Source: Saprospiraceae bacterium
GTDB taxonomy: Bacteria; Bacteroidota; Bacteroidia; Chitinophagales; Saprospiraceae
Assembly (NCBI GenBank): GCA_027488935.1
Contig: JAIYAP010000038.1
Coordinates: 62,001-126,000, forward strand
Direction of reading: 5' to 3'
Length of the DNA stretch: 64,000 nucleotides
Positions 23,961 to 31,971 of this stretch are shown piece after piece (position 1 is the first letter of the stretch; each line of letters begins with the position of its first letter). The notes beneath the pieces were generated by a model. The model was not told the DNA's origin and searched no databases. It saw nothing but the letters and a program-made list of their open reading frames with translations. Both the position numbers and the translations under genes were made by a program.

Positions 23961-24742
23961 ATCGTGCGTTGATGCAACAGCGTGTAGTTATGACAACTAC
24001 TTTCCTTGGCAACAATAATATAGCCAAATTCTATTAAGGCCTGGAGTGCGCCTTGTATGCGTTGCATATATTTGCCGTCGAAATGGTTGGCCGCCGATTC
24101 ATCAAATTCAATACACAAAATATCAATGTCAATTTTATCGGCAATAATCGATTCAATTACTTGATATTCAGCCCCTTCTATATCCATTTTAAGTAAATCA
24201 ATACGTGAGTGTCCAGCGCGGGTCATGGCGGTTTTTAGGCGTTCTACGGGCACCTCAATAAAACGGTCGGATTGTTGCAAATTGACCAAAGAGTGTGAAA
24301 CGTAGGCCTCATTGGGTGGGGCAAAAAAGCGCAAGTTGGTATCTTCGTTCCAAATACCAACCGGATGCAGCACGATTTTATCTGCCAAAGCGGGCGGATA
24401 AGGTGGGTAAAATCCATCGGGACTGGTGCTGCAGGCACTTGGTTTACCTTCAGTTATATTTTGTTTTACCCCAAGCACATGTTCGATGGAACGCGGGGTG
24501 GGATCAAAAATATGGGCCGGACAATTAAATTTTTCAATCAAGGCCAAATCAAATGAAATATCCTCCCCGGCGCCGATCAAATAGCAAATTGCATCCGAAT
24601 GTAAGCGATTTTGAGGGATAATCCACCCGCCGTAGGGTGTTCCGAGACGCATGGTGGCGATCTCAGTGTGAATGGGCAACTTAAGAGAAGGCTCGGTCCA
24701 CTTGTAAAACTTGGTACGAAAACGCCGCAGGATACTTTGCAT
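23957..24742 (-). CDS. FkbM-family methyltransferase
   Basis: The protein has 261 residues. The FkbM core is seen in CYLIGAGEDISFDLALIEKF (SAM-binding loop GAGEDISFD), HIFDPTPRSIEHV, and the hallmark RIDLLKMDIEGAEYQVIESII. The family O-methylates sugars or natural products using SAM. The product lies between two glycosyltransferase genes, so methylation of a surface glycan is likely. Its stop overlaps the GT4 start by four bases. Its ATG (24742-24740) overlaps an ATG on the plus strand (24741-24743), though the divergent gene probably starts further in. Confidence 0.85.
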   Translation of the reverse strand: MQSILRRFRTKFYKWTEPSLKLPIHTEIATMRLGTPYGGWIIPQNRLHSDAICYLIGAGEDISFDLALIEKFNCPAHIFDPTPRSIEHVLGVKQNITEGKPSACSTSPDGFYPPYPPALADKIVLHPVGIWNEDTNLRFFAPPNEAYVSHSLVNLQQSDRFIEVPVERLKTAMTRAGHSRIDLLKMDIEGAEYQVIESIIADKIDIDILCIEFDESAANHFDGKYMQRIQGALQALIEFGYIIVAKESSCHNYTLLHQRTI

Positions 24743-24803
24743 GAAAAATTACCGTTATTTTGGGCCAAAATTCAGTATTTTTTTGGAAAAAGTTGCATAT
24801 CAG

Positions 24804-25694
24804 ATGCCTACGAATGTTCCTATTCTGTTTTTAGTGTTTAATCGCCCAAATCAGACAAAAGCGAGCCTGGAGCGCATACGCCTTGCACAACCCAGCCGCT
24901 TGTACGTGCATGGCGATGGTCCGCGTGCCGATCGGGTAGGGGAGTCGGAACAAGTAACAGCCGTGCGTGCCCTGATTGACCATGGGATCGATTGGGATTG
25001 CACGGTTCGAACCCTGTACAGGGACACCAACAAGGGCTTGCGGGCGGGTGTATTCGACGCTATTGGTTGGTTTTTTCACCAGGAACCGTACGGTATTATT
25101 TTGGAAGATGATTGCTTGCCGGATTTGAGTTTTTTCCCATTTTGCGCCGAGTTATTAGAAAAATACAAAGACGACGAACAGGTAATGCATATTGGATGCT
25201 CTAATTTGGCCGAAGATTTTACGGAAAGTAACGCTGCCAGTTATGTTTTTTCCAATTTTTCTTTTGTGTGGGGCTGGGCTTCCTGGCGGCGTGCCTGGGA
25301 ACGTATGGCGCTGGATTTGCCCGGATTGGAGCATTTTCAAGTCAAAAACATGGCCGATACCTATATGTTGGATAAATTTCAGCAAACCAAAGCAGGCACC
25401 AACAACTCCTGGGCGTATGCCTGGTTTTATACCATACTGAACCATCGCGGTTTGTGTATTGTTCCTAAAGTAAACCTGGTGGAAAACACAGGCGTAGGCG
25501 CAGCGGGTGCAACCCATACCACAGGCAAAAACCGCAGTGCCCAACGCAGGGCACAAGCCATTTCATTTCCATTGGTGCATCCGGCGCAACGCGAGCCGGA
25601 CCCAATATTAGAAACGCATTTTTTTTATACCTCTCAGAAAAAACGATTCCGCCTTTTATTGTGGTATATATTAAAAAAGGTTGGTTTGCGTTAA
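24804..25694 (+). CDS. Nucleotide-diphospho-sugar transferase (GT-A)
   Basis: The protein has 296 residues from ATG 24804, where MPTNVPILFLVFNRPNQTKAS matches the usual N-terminus. An in-frame ATG at 24741 would overlap the divergent FkbM start codon. Other motifs are TLYRDTNKGLRAGVFDAIGWFF, ILEDDCLPDLSFFPF (the EDD acidic metal motif) and SFVWGWASWRRAW. This pattern is found in Bacteroidota glycosyltransferases sometimes labelled HlpA-like. It is probably part of the same glycan pathway as the divergent FkbM and GT4 genes. Confidence 0.82.
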   Translation: MPTNVPILFLVFNRPNQTKASLERIRLAQPSRLYVHGDGPRADRVGESEQVTAVRALIDHGIDWDCTVRTLYRDTNKGLRAGVFDAIGWFFHQEPYGIILEDDCLPDLSFFPFCAELLEKYKDDEQVMHIGCSNLAEDFTESNAASYVFSNFSFVWGWASWRRAWERMALDLPGLEHFQVKNMADTYMLDKFQQTKAGTNNSWAYAWFYTILNHRGLCIVPKVNLVENTGVGAAGATHTTGKNRSAQRRAQAISFPLVHPAQREPDPILETHFFYTSQKKRFRLLLWYILKKVGLR

Positions 25695-25703
25695 GCGCAC
25701 GTT

Positions 25704-26246
25704 ATGAATTATATAATTTACGATCTGGAAGCCACTTGCTGGGAAAATCCGCCGCCCGGATTTATCCAGGAAACCATTGAAATTGGGGCATTTCGCGTGA
25801 ATCAGTTTGGGGAAGTGCGGGGCAAATTCAACCGCTTTGTTCGGCCGGTGGTGCATCCAACCTTGTCGCCCTTTTGCCGCAACCTGACAACCATCAACCA
25901 GGAAGATGTAAACCGGGCCAAGACGTTTCCGGATGTCATTGAGGAGTTTCAGCAGTGGGCCTATATCCATGAAGACGAGTATGTGCTTTGCTCCTGGGGT
26001 AATTTCGACCGCCGCCTGTTTGCGGCCGATTGCCGCCTACATCGACTGGACGATGACTGGACGGAAAAACACGCCAATTTAAAGGAGCAATACCGCATCA
26101 AAAAACGCATGAAAAAGGGCGTGGGTATGCGCAAGGCTATTGAAATGGAGGACATTGAGTTTACCGGAACCCACCATCGGGGTATTTCAGACGCCGAAAA
26201 TTTGACAAAACTATTTTTGAAATACCTCGGCAGCTGGAATTTGTAA
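25704..26246 (+). CDS. ERI1/KapD-like 3'-5' exonuclease (DEDDh)
   Basis: The protein has 180 residues, essentially one exonuclease domain. It has all acidic residues of the DEDDh family: YDLEATCW (Exo I), SWGNFDRRLF (Exo II, D) and HHRGISDAENLTKLF (Exo III, H and D). IETIEIGAFRVN-like and FNRFVRPVVHPTLSPFC segments match the ERI1/KapD group, which trims 3' ends of RNA. It starts 9 bases after the glycosyltransferase stop, so co-transcription is likely although the roles look unrelated. Confidence 0.87.
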   Translation: MNYIIYDLEATCWENPPPGFIQETIEIGAFRVNQFGEVRGKFNRFVRPVVHPTLSPFCRNLTTINQEDVNRAKTFPDVIEEFQQWAYIHEDEYVLCSWGNFDRRLFAADCRLHRLDDDWTEKHANLKEQYRIKKRMKKGVGMRKAIEMEDIEFTGTHHRGISDAENLTKLFLKYLGSWNL

Positions 26247-26259
26247 ATCAACCAGCAGC

Positions 26260-26616
26260 TTATCGAATTTTACCTTCCAGTCGGTCTACGTATTCTACCG
26301 AACCCAGGCGGAATTTTACCGGTATATGGTTGGTTTTTGCCCAGTTATGTTCTATTTTACAAAAAAACGGCAGGCTTTCAGCCGACCATTTGGGTGGTAA
26401 GGCGCATTGCGGTGGCGGCAAAGCGGATTTTCGGTCGGCAGGAATCGGTATGGAAGACGGGCGTGTAGGAAATACAAGCATGGGTTGCTGCACCATCAAG
26501 TTGCTAAACCGATTGTGCAGCCCCGTTTGTTGGCCTTTCGCGGAAAAAGCATAAAATCCGAGCAAGGCAACTACCACGGATTTAAACACCAGGATATGTA
26601 TTTTTTGTGCCTTCAT
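26260..26616 (-). CDS. Small secreted protein of unknown function
   Basis: The protein has 118 residues from ATG 26616, which opens a signal peptide (KIHILVFKSVVVALLGFYAFSAKGQ). The rest is proline-rich in the middle (RPSSIPIPADRK and LPPPQCALPP) and ends CKIEHNWAKTNHIPVKFRLGSVEYVDRLEGK. I do not recognise a family. FFCKIEHNWAKTNHIPVKFRLG and VEYVDRLEG are reminiscent of short Bacteroidota proteins of unknown role. The start overlaps the last 35 bases of the upstream RlmL-like gene in another frame, suggesting translational coupling. Confidence 0.55.
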   Translation of the reverse strand: MKAQKIHILVFKSVVVALLGFYAFSAKGQQTGLHNRFSNLMVQQPMLVFPTRPSSIPIPADRKSALPPPQCALPPKWSAESLPFFCKIEHNWAKTNHIPVKFRLGSVEYVDRLEGKIR

Positions 26617-27745
26617 ACATTTCGAATTTATGAAAACTGCATTCAAGCGGTCCATTAAACAAGGACAATCGCTTGGAAGTGCGCAAACCCACCTGTTTTA
26701 ATGCAGCGCGGTTCGACGAAATCAACCAGGCATCCCAGCCCATCCATTGTTTTTTGAAACGATCGCCGATGCCTTTGTAAAACGTAGTAATGTCTTCAAC
26801 CCGCATCCGTTCATCATAAGGCGGATTGGTGATGAGCACCCCGCTGTTGGAAGGACGCAGCAGTTTATCAAATGAAACAGATTGAAGGCGGATATTGTTT
26901 TCCATGCCAGCACCCATAATATTTACCGCAGTTGCATTGCGGGCGCGGCTGTCCATGTCGGATCCATAAATTTTGACGGGACAAGGCCTGATTTGATCAT
27001 CGGCTGCCTGCTTTACTTCGTTCCAGAGTGTTTCATCAAAGTTAGGCCATTTGAAAAAACCAAATCCTGCGACCCTTTTAAATTGGGGTGGGGTGCGGGT
27101 GGCCATCCAAGCCGCTTCAATCGGAATTGTGCCGCTACCACACATGGGGTCGACAAAATCCCCATCCGCATTCCAGCCCGAAAGCAGGATCATACCTGCT
27201 GCCAGCACTTCATTGAGCGGTGCCTCTACGGTAGCGGTCCGGTATCCGCGTCGGTGCAACGAATCGCCGCTGGCATCGAGCGCAAGGTCAATTTTGGTGC
27301 CCTGTACGTGCACATTGATGCGCAAATGCGGCGATACCACATTTACGTTGGGCCGCCGACTATATTTATCGCGAAATTGGTCGACCACCGCATCTTTCGT
27401 AAGCAGGGCGGCAAATTGCGCATGCCGAAACACATCACCTTGGGTAAATGAATCAACCGCAATGGTATCCGTAGGGTTCAAGTATTGGCTCCAATCGACG
27501 GTACGCACCCCGGCGTAAAATTCTTTTTCGTTGGTCGCTTCAAAGGAATGGACCGGAACCAGGACGCGCAAGGCACTCCGCGCGCTGTAATTGGCTTTGT
27601 ATAAAATACGGGTATCGCCCTCAAAAAGAACTGCCCGCTTTATTTCCTGTACGTTTTTTGCGCCCAACTGCCGCAACTCTTCTGCTAGTATAGGTTCGAG
27701 CCCGTACATGGTTTTTGCAATAAATATTTGTTGTTCTGCCATCAT
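26582..27745 (-). CDS. THUMP-domain RNA methyltransferase (RlmL N-terminal-like)
   Basis: The protein has 387 residues. The N-terminus has a ferredoxin-like and THUMP RNA-binding region (about 1-165, AKTMYGLEPILAEELRQLG to VQGTKIDLALDASGDSLHRRGYR). The class I SAM methyltransferase domain (about 180-385) has NEVLAAGMILLSGW, FVDPMCGSGTIPIEAA and the catalytic NPPYDERM. It matches the N2-guanine methyltransferase half of RlmL (m2G2445 of 23S rRNA), without the C-terminal RlmK half of the E. coli fusion. There are two adjacent ATGs (27745 and 27742). It is divergent from the PLP enzyme gene, with only 32 bases between starts. Confidence 0.88.
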   Translation of the reverse strand: MMAEQQIFIAKTMYGLEPILAEELRQLGAKNVQEIKRAVLFEGDTRILYKANYSARSALRVLVPVHSFEATNEKEFYAGVRTVDWSQYLNPTDTIAVDSFTQGDVFRHAQFAALLTKDAVVDQFRDKYSRRPNVNVVSPHLRINVHVQGTKIDLALDASGDSLHRRGYRTATVEAPLNEVLAAGMILLSGWNADGDFVDPMCGSGTIPIEAAWMATRTPPQFKRVAGFGFFKWPNFDETLWNEVKQAADDQIRPCPVKIYGSDMDSRARNATAVNIMGAGMENNIRLQSVSFDKLLRPSNSGVLITNPPYDERMRVEDITTFYKGIGDRFKKQWMGWDAWLISSNRAALKQVGLRTSKRLSLFNGPLECSFHKFEMYEGTKNTYPGV

Positions 27746-27777
27746 CTTCGCAAAAGTACTGCAATTTTACAGGCTTT

Positions 27778-28716
27778 ATGATGGAAACCGCGATAAATAC
27801 CACACCACACACCGAAATAGTGTCGCATCCGGGTATAAACCAGGGTATTCGGCTTTTTTTAAAACGCGATGATCTGTTGCATCCGGTGGTGCAAGGCAAC
27901 AAGTGGCGCAAATTGCACTTACAGTTGAAGGCCCTGCGCGCAGATGCTGTTCCGGGTATCTTGAGTTTTGGTGGCCCATTTTCCAACCACCTGCATGCGG
28001 TGGCGGCTGCGGGCCAGCACTTTGATTTTAAAACGGCTGCAATCCTGCGGGGCAGTGCGTTGGATCCCAATAATCCTACCCTGCAATTCTTGGAGGCTGC
28101 GGGTATGATCTGCTTTCCGGTACCTAAAAAAAGTTATGACCTTGGAATAACATCGCCTGATATTCAAGCGATTATACAGGATTTTCCTGCATATTTTATT
28201 TTGCCAGAAGGCGGGGCTTCTTCATTGGGGGTAGCCGGTTGCGTTTCCATTGGACAGGAAATTATTGCTGCTTTTTCAAACGACAAGCCCTTACTCGTAT
28301 GTGTGCCTGCGGGCACGGGATGCACGGCTGCGGGTACGCTGGCGGGATTGGGCGGCCGAGGGCAACTTTGGGTTTTTCCGGCGGCACCTTATGGAGTAGA
28401 TGCAGCAAAAATCAGGGAATATTGCCTTGCTGCCGGTTATCGCGCAGATACCCCATTTGAATGCGTACAGGAATATTTATTTGATGGATTTGCCCGTTTT
28501 TCACCTGTTTTACATGCATTTACAAGCCGTTTTAAACAAGAAACAGGCATTTTACTCGATCCAATTTACACCGCTAAAATGATGTACGGTGTATTTGATT
28601 TACTTGAAAAAGGCTTCTTTCCCGACCAAAGCCAGGTTGTGGCCGTACACACGGGTGGACTGCAAGGTTGGGATGGATTTCGGTACCGGTTTGGGGCGGC
28701 GCTTACTGCCCTTTAA
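27778..28716 (+). CDS. D-cysteine desulfhydrase / ACC deaminase-like PLP enzyme
   Basis: The protein has 312 residues of PLP fold type II. The cofactor lysine lies in FLKRDDLLHPVVQGNKWRKL (NKWRKL motif). Other family features are GILSFGGPFSNHLHAVAAAG (SNH loop), PEGGASSLGVAGC and the glycine-rich phosphate site VPAGTGCTAAGTLAGL. Members cleave D-cysteine or 1-aminocyclopropane-1-carboxylate, and substrate cannot be fixed from sequence. Its 3' end overlaps the convergent TPR gene by 14 bases. Its promoter must lie in the 32-base gap or within the divergent methyltransferase gene. Confidence 0.85.
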   Translation: MMETAINTTPHTEIVSHPGINQGIRLFLKRDDLLHPVVQGNKWRKLHLQLKALRADAVPGILSFGGPFSNHLHAVAAAGQHFDFKTAAILRGSALDPNNPTLQFLEAAGMICFPVPKKSYDLGITSPDIQAIIQDFPAYFILPEGGASSLGVAGCVSIGQEIIAAFSNDKPLLVCVPAGTGCTAAGTLAGLGGRGQLWVFPAAPYGVDAAKIREYCLAAGYRADTPFECVQEYLFDGFARFSPVLHAFTSRFKQETGILLDPIYTAKMMYGVFDLLEKGFFPDQSQVVAVHTGGLQGWDGFRYRFGAALTAL

Positions 28717-30202
28717 TTTTTTGTAAAAGGGCCGGGTTTTTACCTAAATCATAAGATTTTTGCCAAAAGGGCACAGCATCGGCGTTTTTGCCTTTGGCAG
28801 CCAACAAATCGCCGTAATGTTCCAGCACAGAAGCATTTTTGTCGCCCCCTGCCTTCAAAATTTGGTCGTATTGGGCCGTTGCGGCATTAAAGTCCTTTTT
28901 TAACAAAGCAATCAAGGCCAGTTGATCCTGAATGTCGATGCCCACCGGCGAATTGCCGGACATCAACTTTGCCTGTTCCAATTGGGTGGCAGCATCGTCG
29001 TATTTTCCTTTGGCAATTGCGGCCAATCCGTAATACAAATAAGCACGCGGCTGATTGGGAAAAGCATCAATTGCCTGTTCGCCAACCTGCAGCATTTCAT
29101 CATACAGGTTTAACTCCTCCAGGATCGAAAGGGTGTTTTCCCAGGCCCCGAACACATTGGGATTCAGGCGAATACAAATCCGATATGCTTCCAGGGCCGC
29201 ATTGGTTTGGTTGCTCAGGTAATACACCGCCCCCAGGAAACTAAATGATTTTGGATCATTGGTATGGGTCGTCGTGAGCGCTTTCCCCAAATCTGTCATA
29301 GGTTGCACCAGTCCGGGGGCCGTATTGGGATCTTTTAATTTGGTCAAATAAGGCACCAATTCCTTCAATTTGGCATCAATGGGCACCTGCGGATTGCTCA
29401 CGATGGGCAGCAGGCTATTTAAAAAAACAGCATCCGAGCTGCGTTTTTCCTGACCGATGAGCGCAATTTTTGCTTGTTGATCATTCGGGTTGCGGCGCAG
29501 AATTTCCTGATAGGTCTTTTGAGCATTGACCAAATCGCCTTTCTCTTCGTAAAAAGCAGCCAGGTTGCGGCGGTAGTCCAAGGTATTCGGGTAGGCATCG
29601 GCCAGGCGTTGTAGTTCAATGCCGGCTTTCTTTACATCGCCCATTCCTTCATATATAACGGTCTTTTTTTCGGCCGTTTCCTCGGTTATGCCGGTTAATG
29701 CCTCCAATTTATCCAAAGATCGGAGCGCCAGTTTTGGATCTTCATTTAACAAGGCCAGGTAGGCGAGTTTGCGCCAATAATCGGGTGTGCCTGGGTGTTT
29801 TTTGACGACCGCTTCCATGGATTTTACTGCATCCTTGAAGCGTCCTGTTTTTTCGAATAAATCAATTTGAAACAGGGCGTACCAATCATTTTCGGGCGAT
29901 TTCAGAACCGCTTTTGAGATGGCGTCGAGTCCATTGATATAATCGGAAACCGCGGCATAACAACGCGCCAATCCATACCAGCCAGCATCGTTGTCGGGGT
30001 TTTCGTAGGTGAATTTTTTGTACAATTCAGTGGCAGGGCCCCAACGTTCGAGGATAAACTCCCGTTCTGCCAGCACAAAATCGCTTTGTCGATCTACCTC
30101 TACTTCAGGAATCAGTTTTACAACGCCGCCAATGGTATTTTGGGAAAATCCTGTTTGAGCCAAAAAAAGGATGCAAAACAGGAGAAATAATCGATATTGC
30201 AT
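28703..30202 (-). CDS. Periplasmic tetratricopeptide repeat protein
   Basis: The protein has 499 residues from ATG 30202, which starts a signal peptide (MQYRLFLLFCILFLAQTGFSQ). The frame runs 66 codons further up without a plausible start. About ten TPR units follow, for example DNDAGWYGLARCYAAVSDYINGLDAISKAV, PNTLDYRRNLAAFYEEKGDLVNAQKTY and NPNVFGAWENTLSILEELNLYDEMLQVG. It is last in the operon dut / nucleotidyltransferase / TPR with a 43-base gap to the previous gene, a gene order I recall in other Bacteroidota. TPR arrays scaffold protein complexes; the partner is unknown. Confidence 0.85.
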   Translation of the reverse strand: MQYRLFLLFCILFLAQTGFSQNTIGGVVKLIPEVEVDRQSDFVLAEREFILERWGPATELYKKFTYENPDNDAGWYGLARCYAAVSDYINGLDAISKAVLKSPENDWYALFQIDLFEKTGRFKDAVKSMEAVVKKHPGTPDYWRKLAYLALLNEDPKLALRSLDKLEALTGITEETAEKKTVIYEGMGDVKKAGIELQRLADAYPNTLDYRRNLAAFYEEKGDLVNAQKTYQEILRRNPNDQQAKIALIGQEKRSSDAVFLNSLLPIVSNPQVPIDAKLKELVPYLTKLKDPNTAPGLVQPMTDLGKALTTTHTNDPKSFSFLGAVYYLSNQTNAALEAYRICIRLNPNVFGAWENTLSILEELNLYDEMLQVGEQAIDAFPNQPRAYLYYGLAAIAKGKYDDAATQLEQAKLMSGNSPVGIDIQDQLALIALLKKDFNAATAQYDQILKAGGDKNASVLEHYGDLLAAKGKNADAVPFWQKSYDLGKNPALLQKIKGQ

Positions 30203-30245
30203 AGTATTTGATGCGTTGCTGGCGGGCAAAAACGGCAATTTGCGT

Positions 30246-31253
30246 TTATCGCTGTGTAAAATTGCTGTAATCTCCCAGGTTAAGTTCATCTTTTGAACCC
30301 ACAAACTTACTGGAATTACCGACCATGGAATTATCCAGCACGGCATTTTTGATTGTGGATTTATTTTGAATAATCGAATTGGTAATAACGGTGTTTTCAA
30401 CCGTTGAGTTGTTGCCTACACTCACGTAAGGCCCAATGATGCTGTTTTTTACCACCGCATTTACCCCAACAAAACAAGGCGGCACTATTACACTGTTTTC
30501 AATCGTTGCAGATTCGGCCACCAACCCATTGTCGCGGTTGAACTCCAACATACGCTCGTTTGAATACAAAATTGCGTCCTTGTTGCCACAGTCGAGCCAT
30601 TCCTCAATTTCGCCTGTTCTGAAACGCACGCCTTCATTATTCAAGATATCGAGTGCTGTGGTGAGTTGGTATTCGTTCTTTTCCTTGATTTCGTTGGTGA
30701 TGATATGGTGCAATGCTTTGCGCAGTTTTTCACTTTCGCGGAAGTAATAAATACCAACAATCGCAAGATCTGAAACAAAGGTGGTAGGTTTTTCGACAAA
30801 CTCGGTGATAAAACCCGCACTATCCAGTTTTACAACCCCGAATGAAGAAGGGTCTTTTACTTTTTGTACCCAAATAAAGGCATCTGAATTAAGATCAAAC
30901 GAAAAATCGGCTTTAAAAAGTGTATCGGCAAATGCGATCATACAAGGGCCATTCAAGCTTTCCCAGGCACAATGAATCGCGTGTCCTACCCCAAGGGCTT
31001 TATCCTGATAATATATTTTTCCCTTTGCCCCCATTTTTTCGGCAATTGAAATGAGTTCCTTTTCCACTTCCGCGCCAAAATCACCTACAATAAAAGCAAT
31101 TTCTTCAATTTTTCCAGGATATGCCTTGGCCAAATCTTCCACCAGTCGTTGAATGATCGGCTTTCCGGCTACTGGAATCAGGGGCTTGGGAACCGTAAGG
31201 GTATGCGGGCGAAGTCGGGTACCTCGACCTGCCATTGGGATGATAATTTTCAT
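30246..31253 (-). CDS. Sugar-phosphate nucleotidyltransferase
   Basis: The protein has 335 residues from ATG 31253. The NTP-transferase domain (1-240) has MKIIIPMAGRGTRLRPHT (nucleotide loop), VPKPLIPVAGKPI (activator Lys), ALGVGHAIHCAWESL and FADTLF. The C-terminal third is a left-handed beta helix of hexapeptide repeats (ATIENSVIVPPCFVGV to NSTIKNAVLDNSMVG). It resembles glucose-1-phosphate thymidylyltransferase and mannose-1-phosphate guanylyltransferase groups; the sugar and nucleotide cannot be fixed. It lies 46 bases after dut in the same operon. Confidence 0.87.
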   Translation of the reverse strand: MKIIIPMAGRGTRLRPHTLTVPKPLIPVAGKPIIQRLVEDLAKAYPGKIEEIAFIVGDFGAEVEKELISIAEKMGAKGKIYYQDKALGVGHAIHCAWESLNGPCMIAFADTLFKADFSFDLNSDAFIWVQKVKDPSSFGVVKLDSAGFITEFVEKPTTFVSDLAIVGIYYFRESEKLRKALHHIITNEIKEKNEYQLTTALDILNNEGVRFRTGEIEEWLDCGNKDAILYSNERMLEFNRDNGLVAESATIENSVIVPPCFVGVNAVVKNSIIGPYVSVGNNSTVENTVITNSIIQNKSTIKNAVLDNSMVGNSSKFVGSKDELNLGDYSNFTQR

Positions 31254-31299
31254 GTTTTTAAAGCGTATGAATGATTGAAGCAATAATGATTTTTTCAGA

Positions 31300-31740
31300 T
31301 TAAAGTCCCGTACTGCCAAATCCACCGGCCCCACGTGTGGTTAATGTGAGCACTTCAACCGGCTCTAAATTGGCTTGCACATAGGGCGCAACCACCATTT
31401 GGGCAATTCGTTCGCCCGGTGAAATGGTTTGTTCCTCATTGGAAAGATTGACGAGAATACATCCGATCTCCCCGCGATAATCGCAATCGATGGTGCCCGG
31501 GCTGTTTAGTAAGGTCAAGCCTCGTTTGAGGGCCAAGCCACTCCTCGGACGAATTTGCGCCTCGGTGCCTTCCGGCAGTTGAATGTAAAGTCCGGTGGGT
31601 ACCAAACAACGTTCAAGTGGCTTCAATACAATGGCTTGCTCTAAAAAGGCACATAAGTCCATACCAGCACTTCCGGTAGTTTCGTAACGGGGCAATGGAT
31701 TGCCTGAGCGGTTGATAATTTTAATGGTCACTTGATTCAT
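31300..31740 (-). CDS. dut: Deoxyuridine 5'-triphosphate nucleotidohydrolase
   Basis: The product hydrolyses dUTP to dUMP, limiting uracil in DNA and feeding dTMP synthesis. From ATG 31740 the protein has 146 residues, the normal length; the longer frame up to 31884 is upstream sequence. All five trimeric dUTPase motifs are present: [11 protein letters not shown] (I), [11 protein letters not shown] (II), [17 protein letters not shown] (III, with the catalytic Asp), ERIAQMVV (IV), and the P-loop-like [10 protein letters not shown] (V). A good promoter lies immediately upstream, and the mRNA leader would be only a few bases. Confidence 0.95.
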   Translation of the reverse strand: MNQVTIKIINRSGNPLPRYETTGSAGMDLCAFLEQAIVLKPLERCLVPTGLYIQLPEGTEAQIRPRSGLALKRGLTLLNSPGTIDCDYRGEIGCILVNLSNEEQTISPGERIAQMVVAPYVQANLEPVEVLTLTTRGAGGFGSTGL

Positions 31741-31750
31741 TTTTTTTGAG

Positions 31751-31782
31751 CAAATGTACAACACATAGCGATTTGACTCAAT
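31751..31782 (-). promoter_or_regulatory. Bacteroidota-type promoter of dut operon
   Basis: On the minus strand ATTG (31782-31779), 20 bases, then TACATTTG (31758-31751) matches TTTG-N19-21-TAnnTTTG with one mismatch in the minus-33 box. The dut ATG follows after 10 bases, so the transcript would be nearly leaderless. Confidence 0.55.
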
Positions 31783-31971
31783 GTGCTTATGCTTAATCCA
31801 AAAACTATGCCGGGAATGGCTTATATTAATGTCAGATATATACCTATTGCAAAGGTTCATACAATACTGTTCGTTTGATAACAAATCGAATGTTAATTTT
31901 GCCCGATATTTAATCCACCAACCATCACAAACAATCCAGGCCTGTGGTGCCTGGATTTAAAGTTTCCCCGC

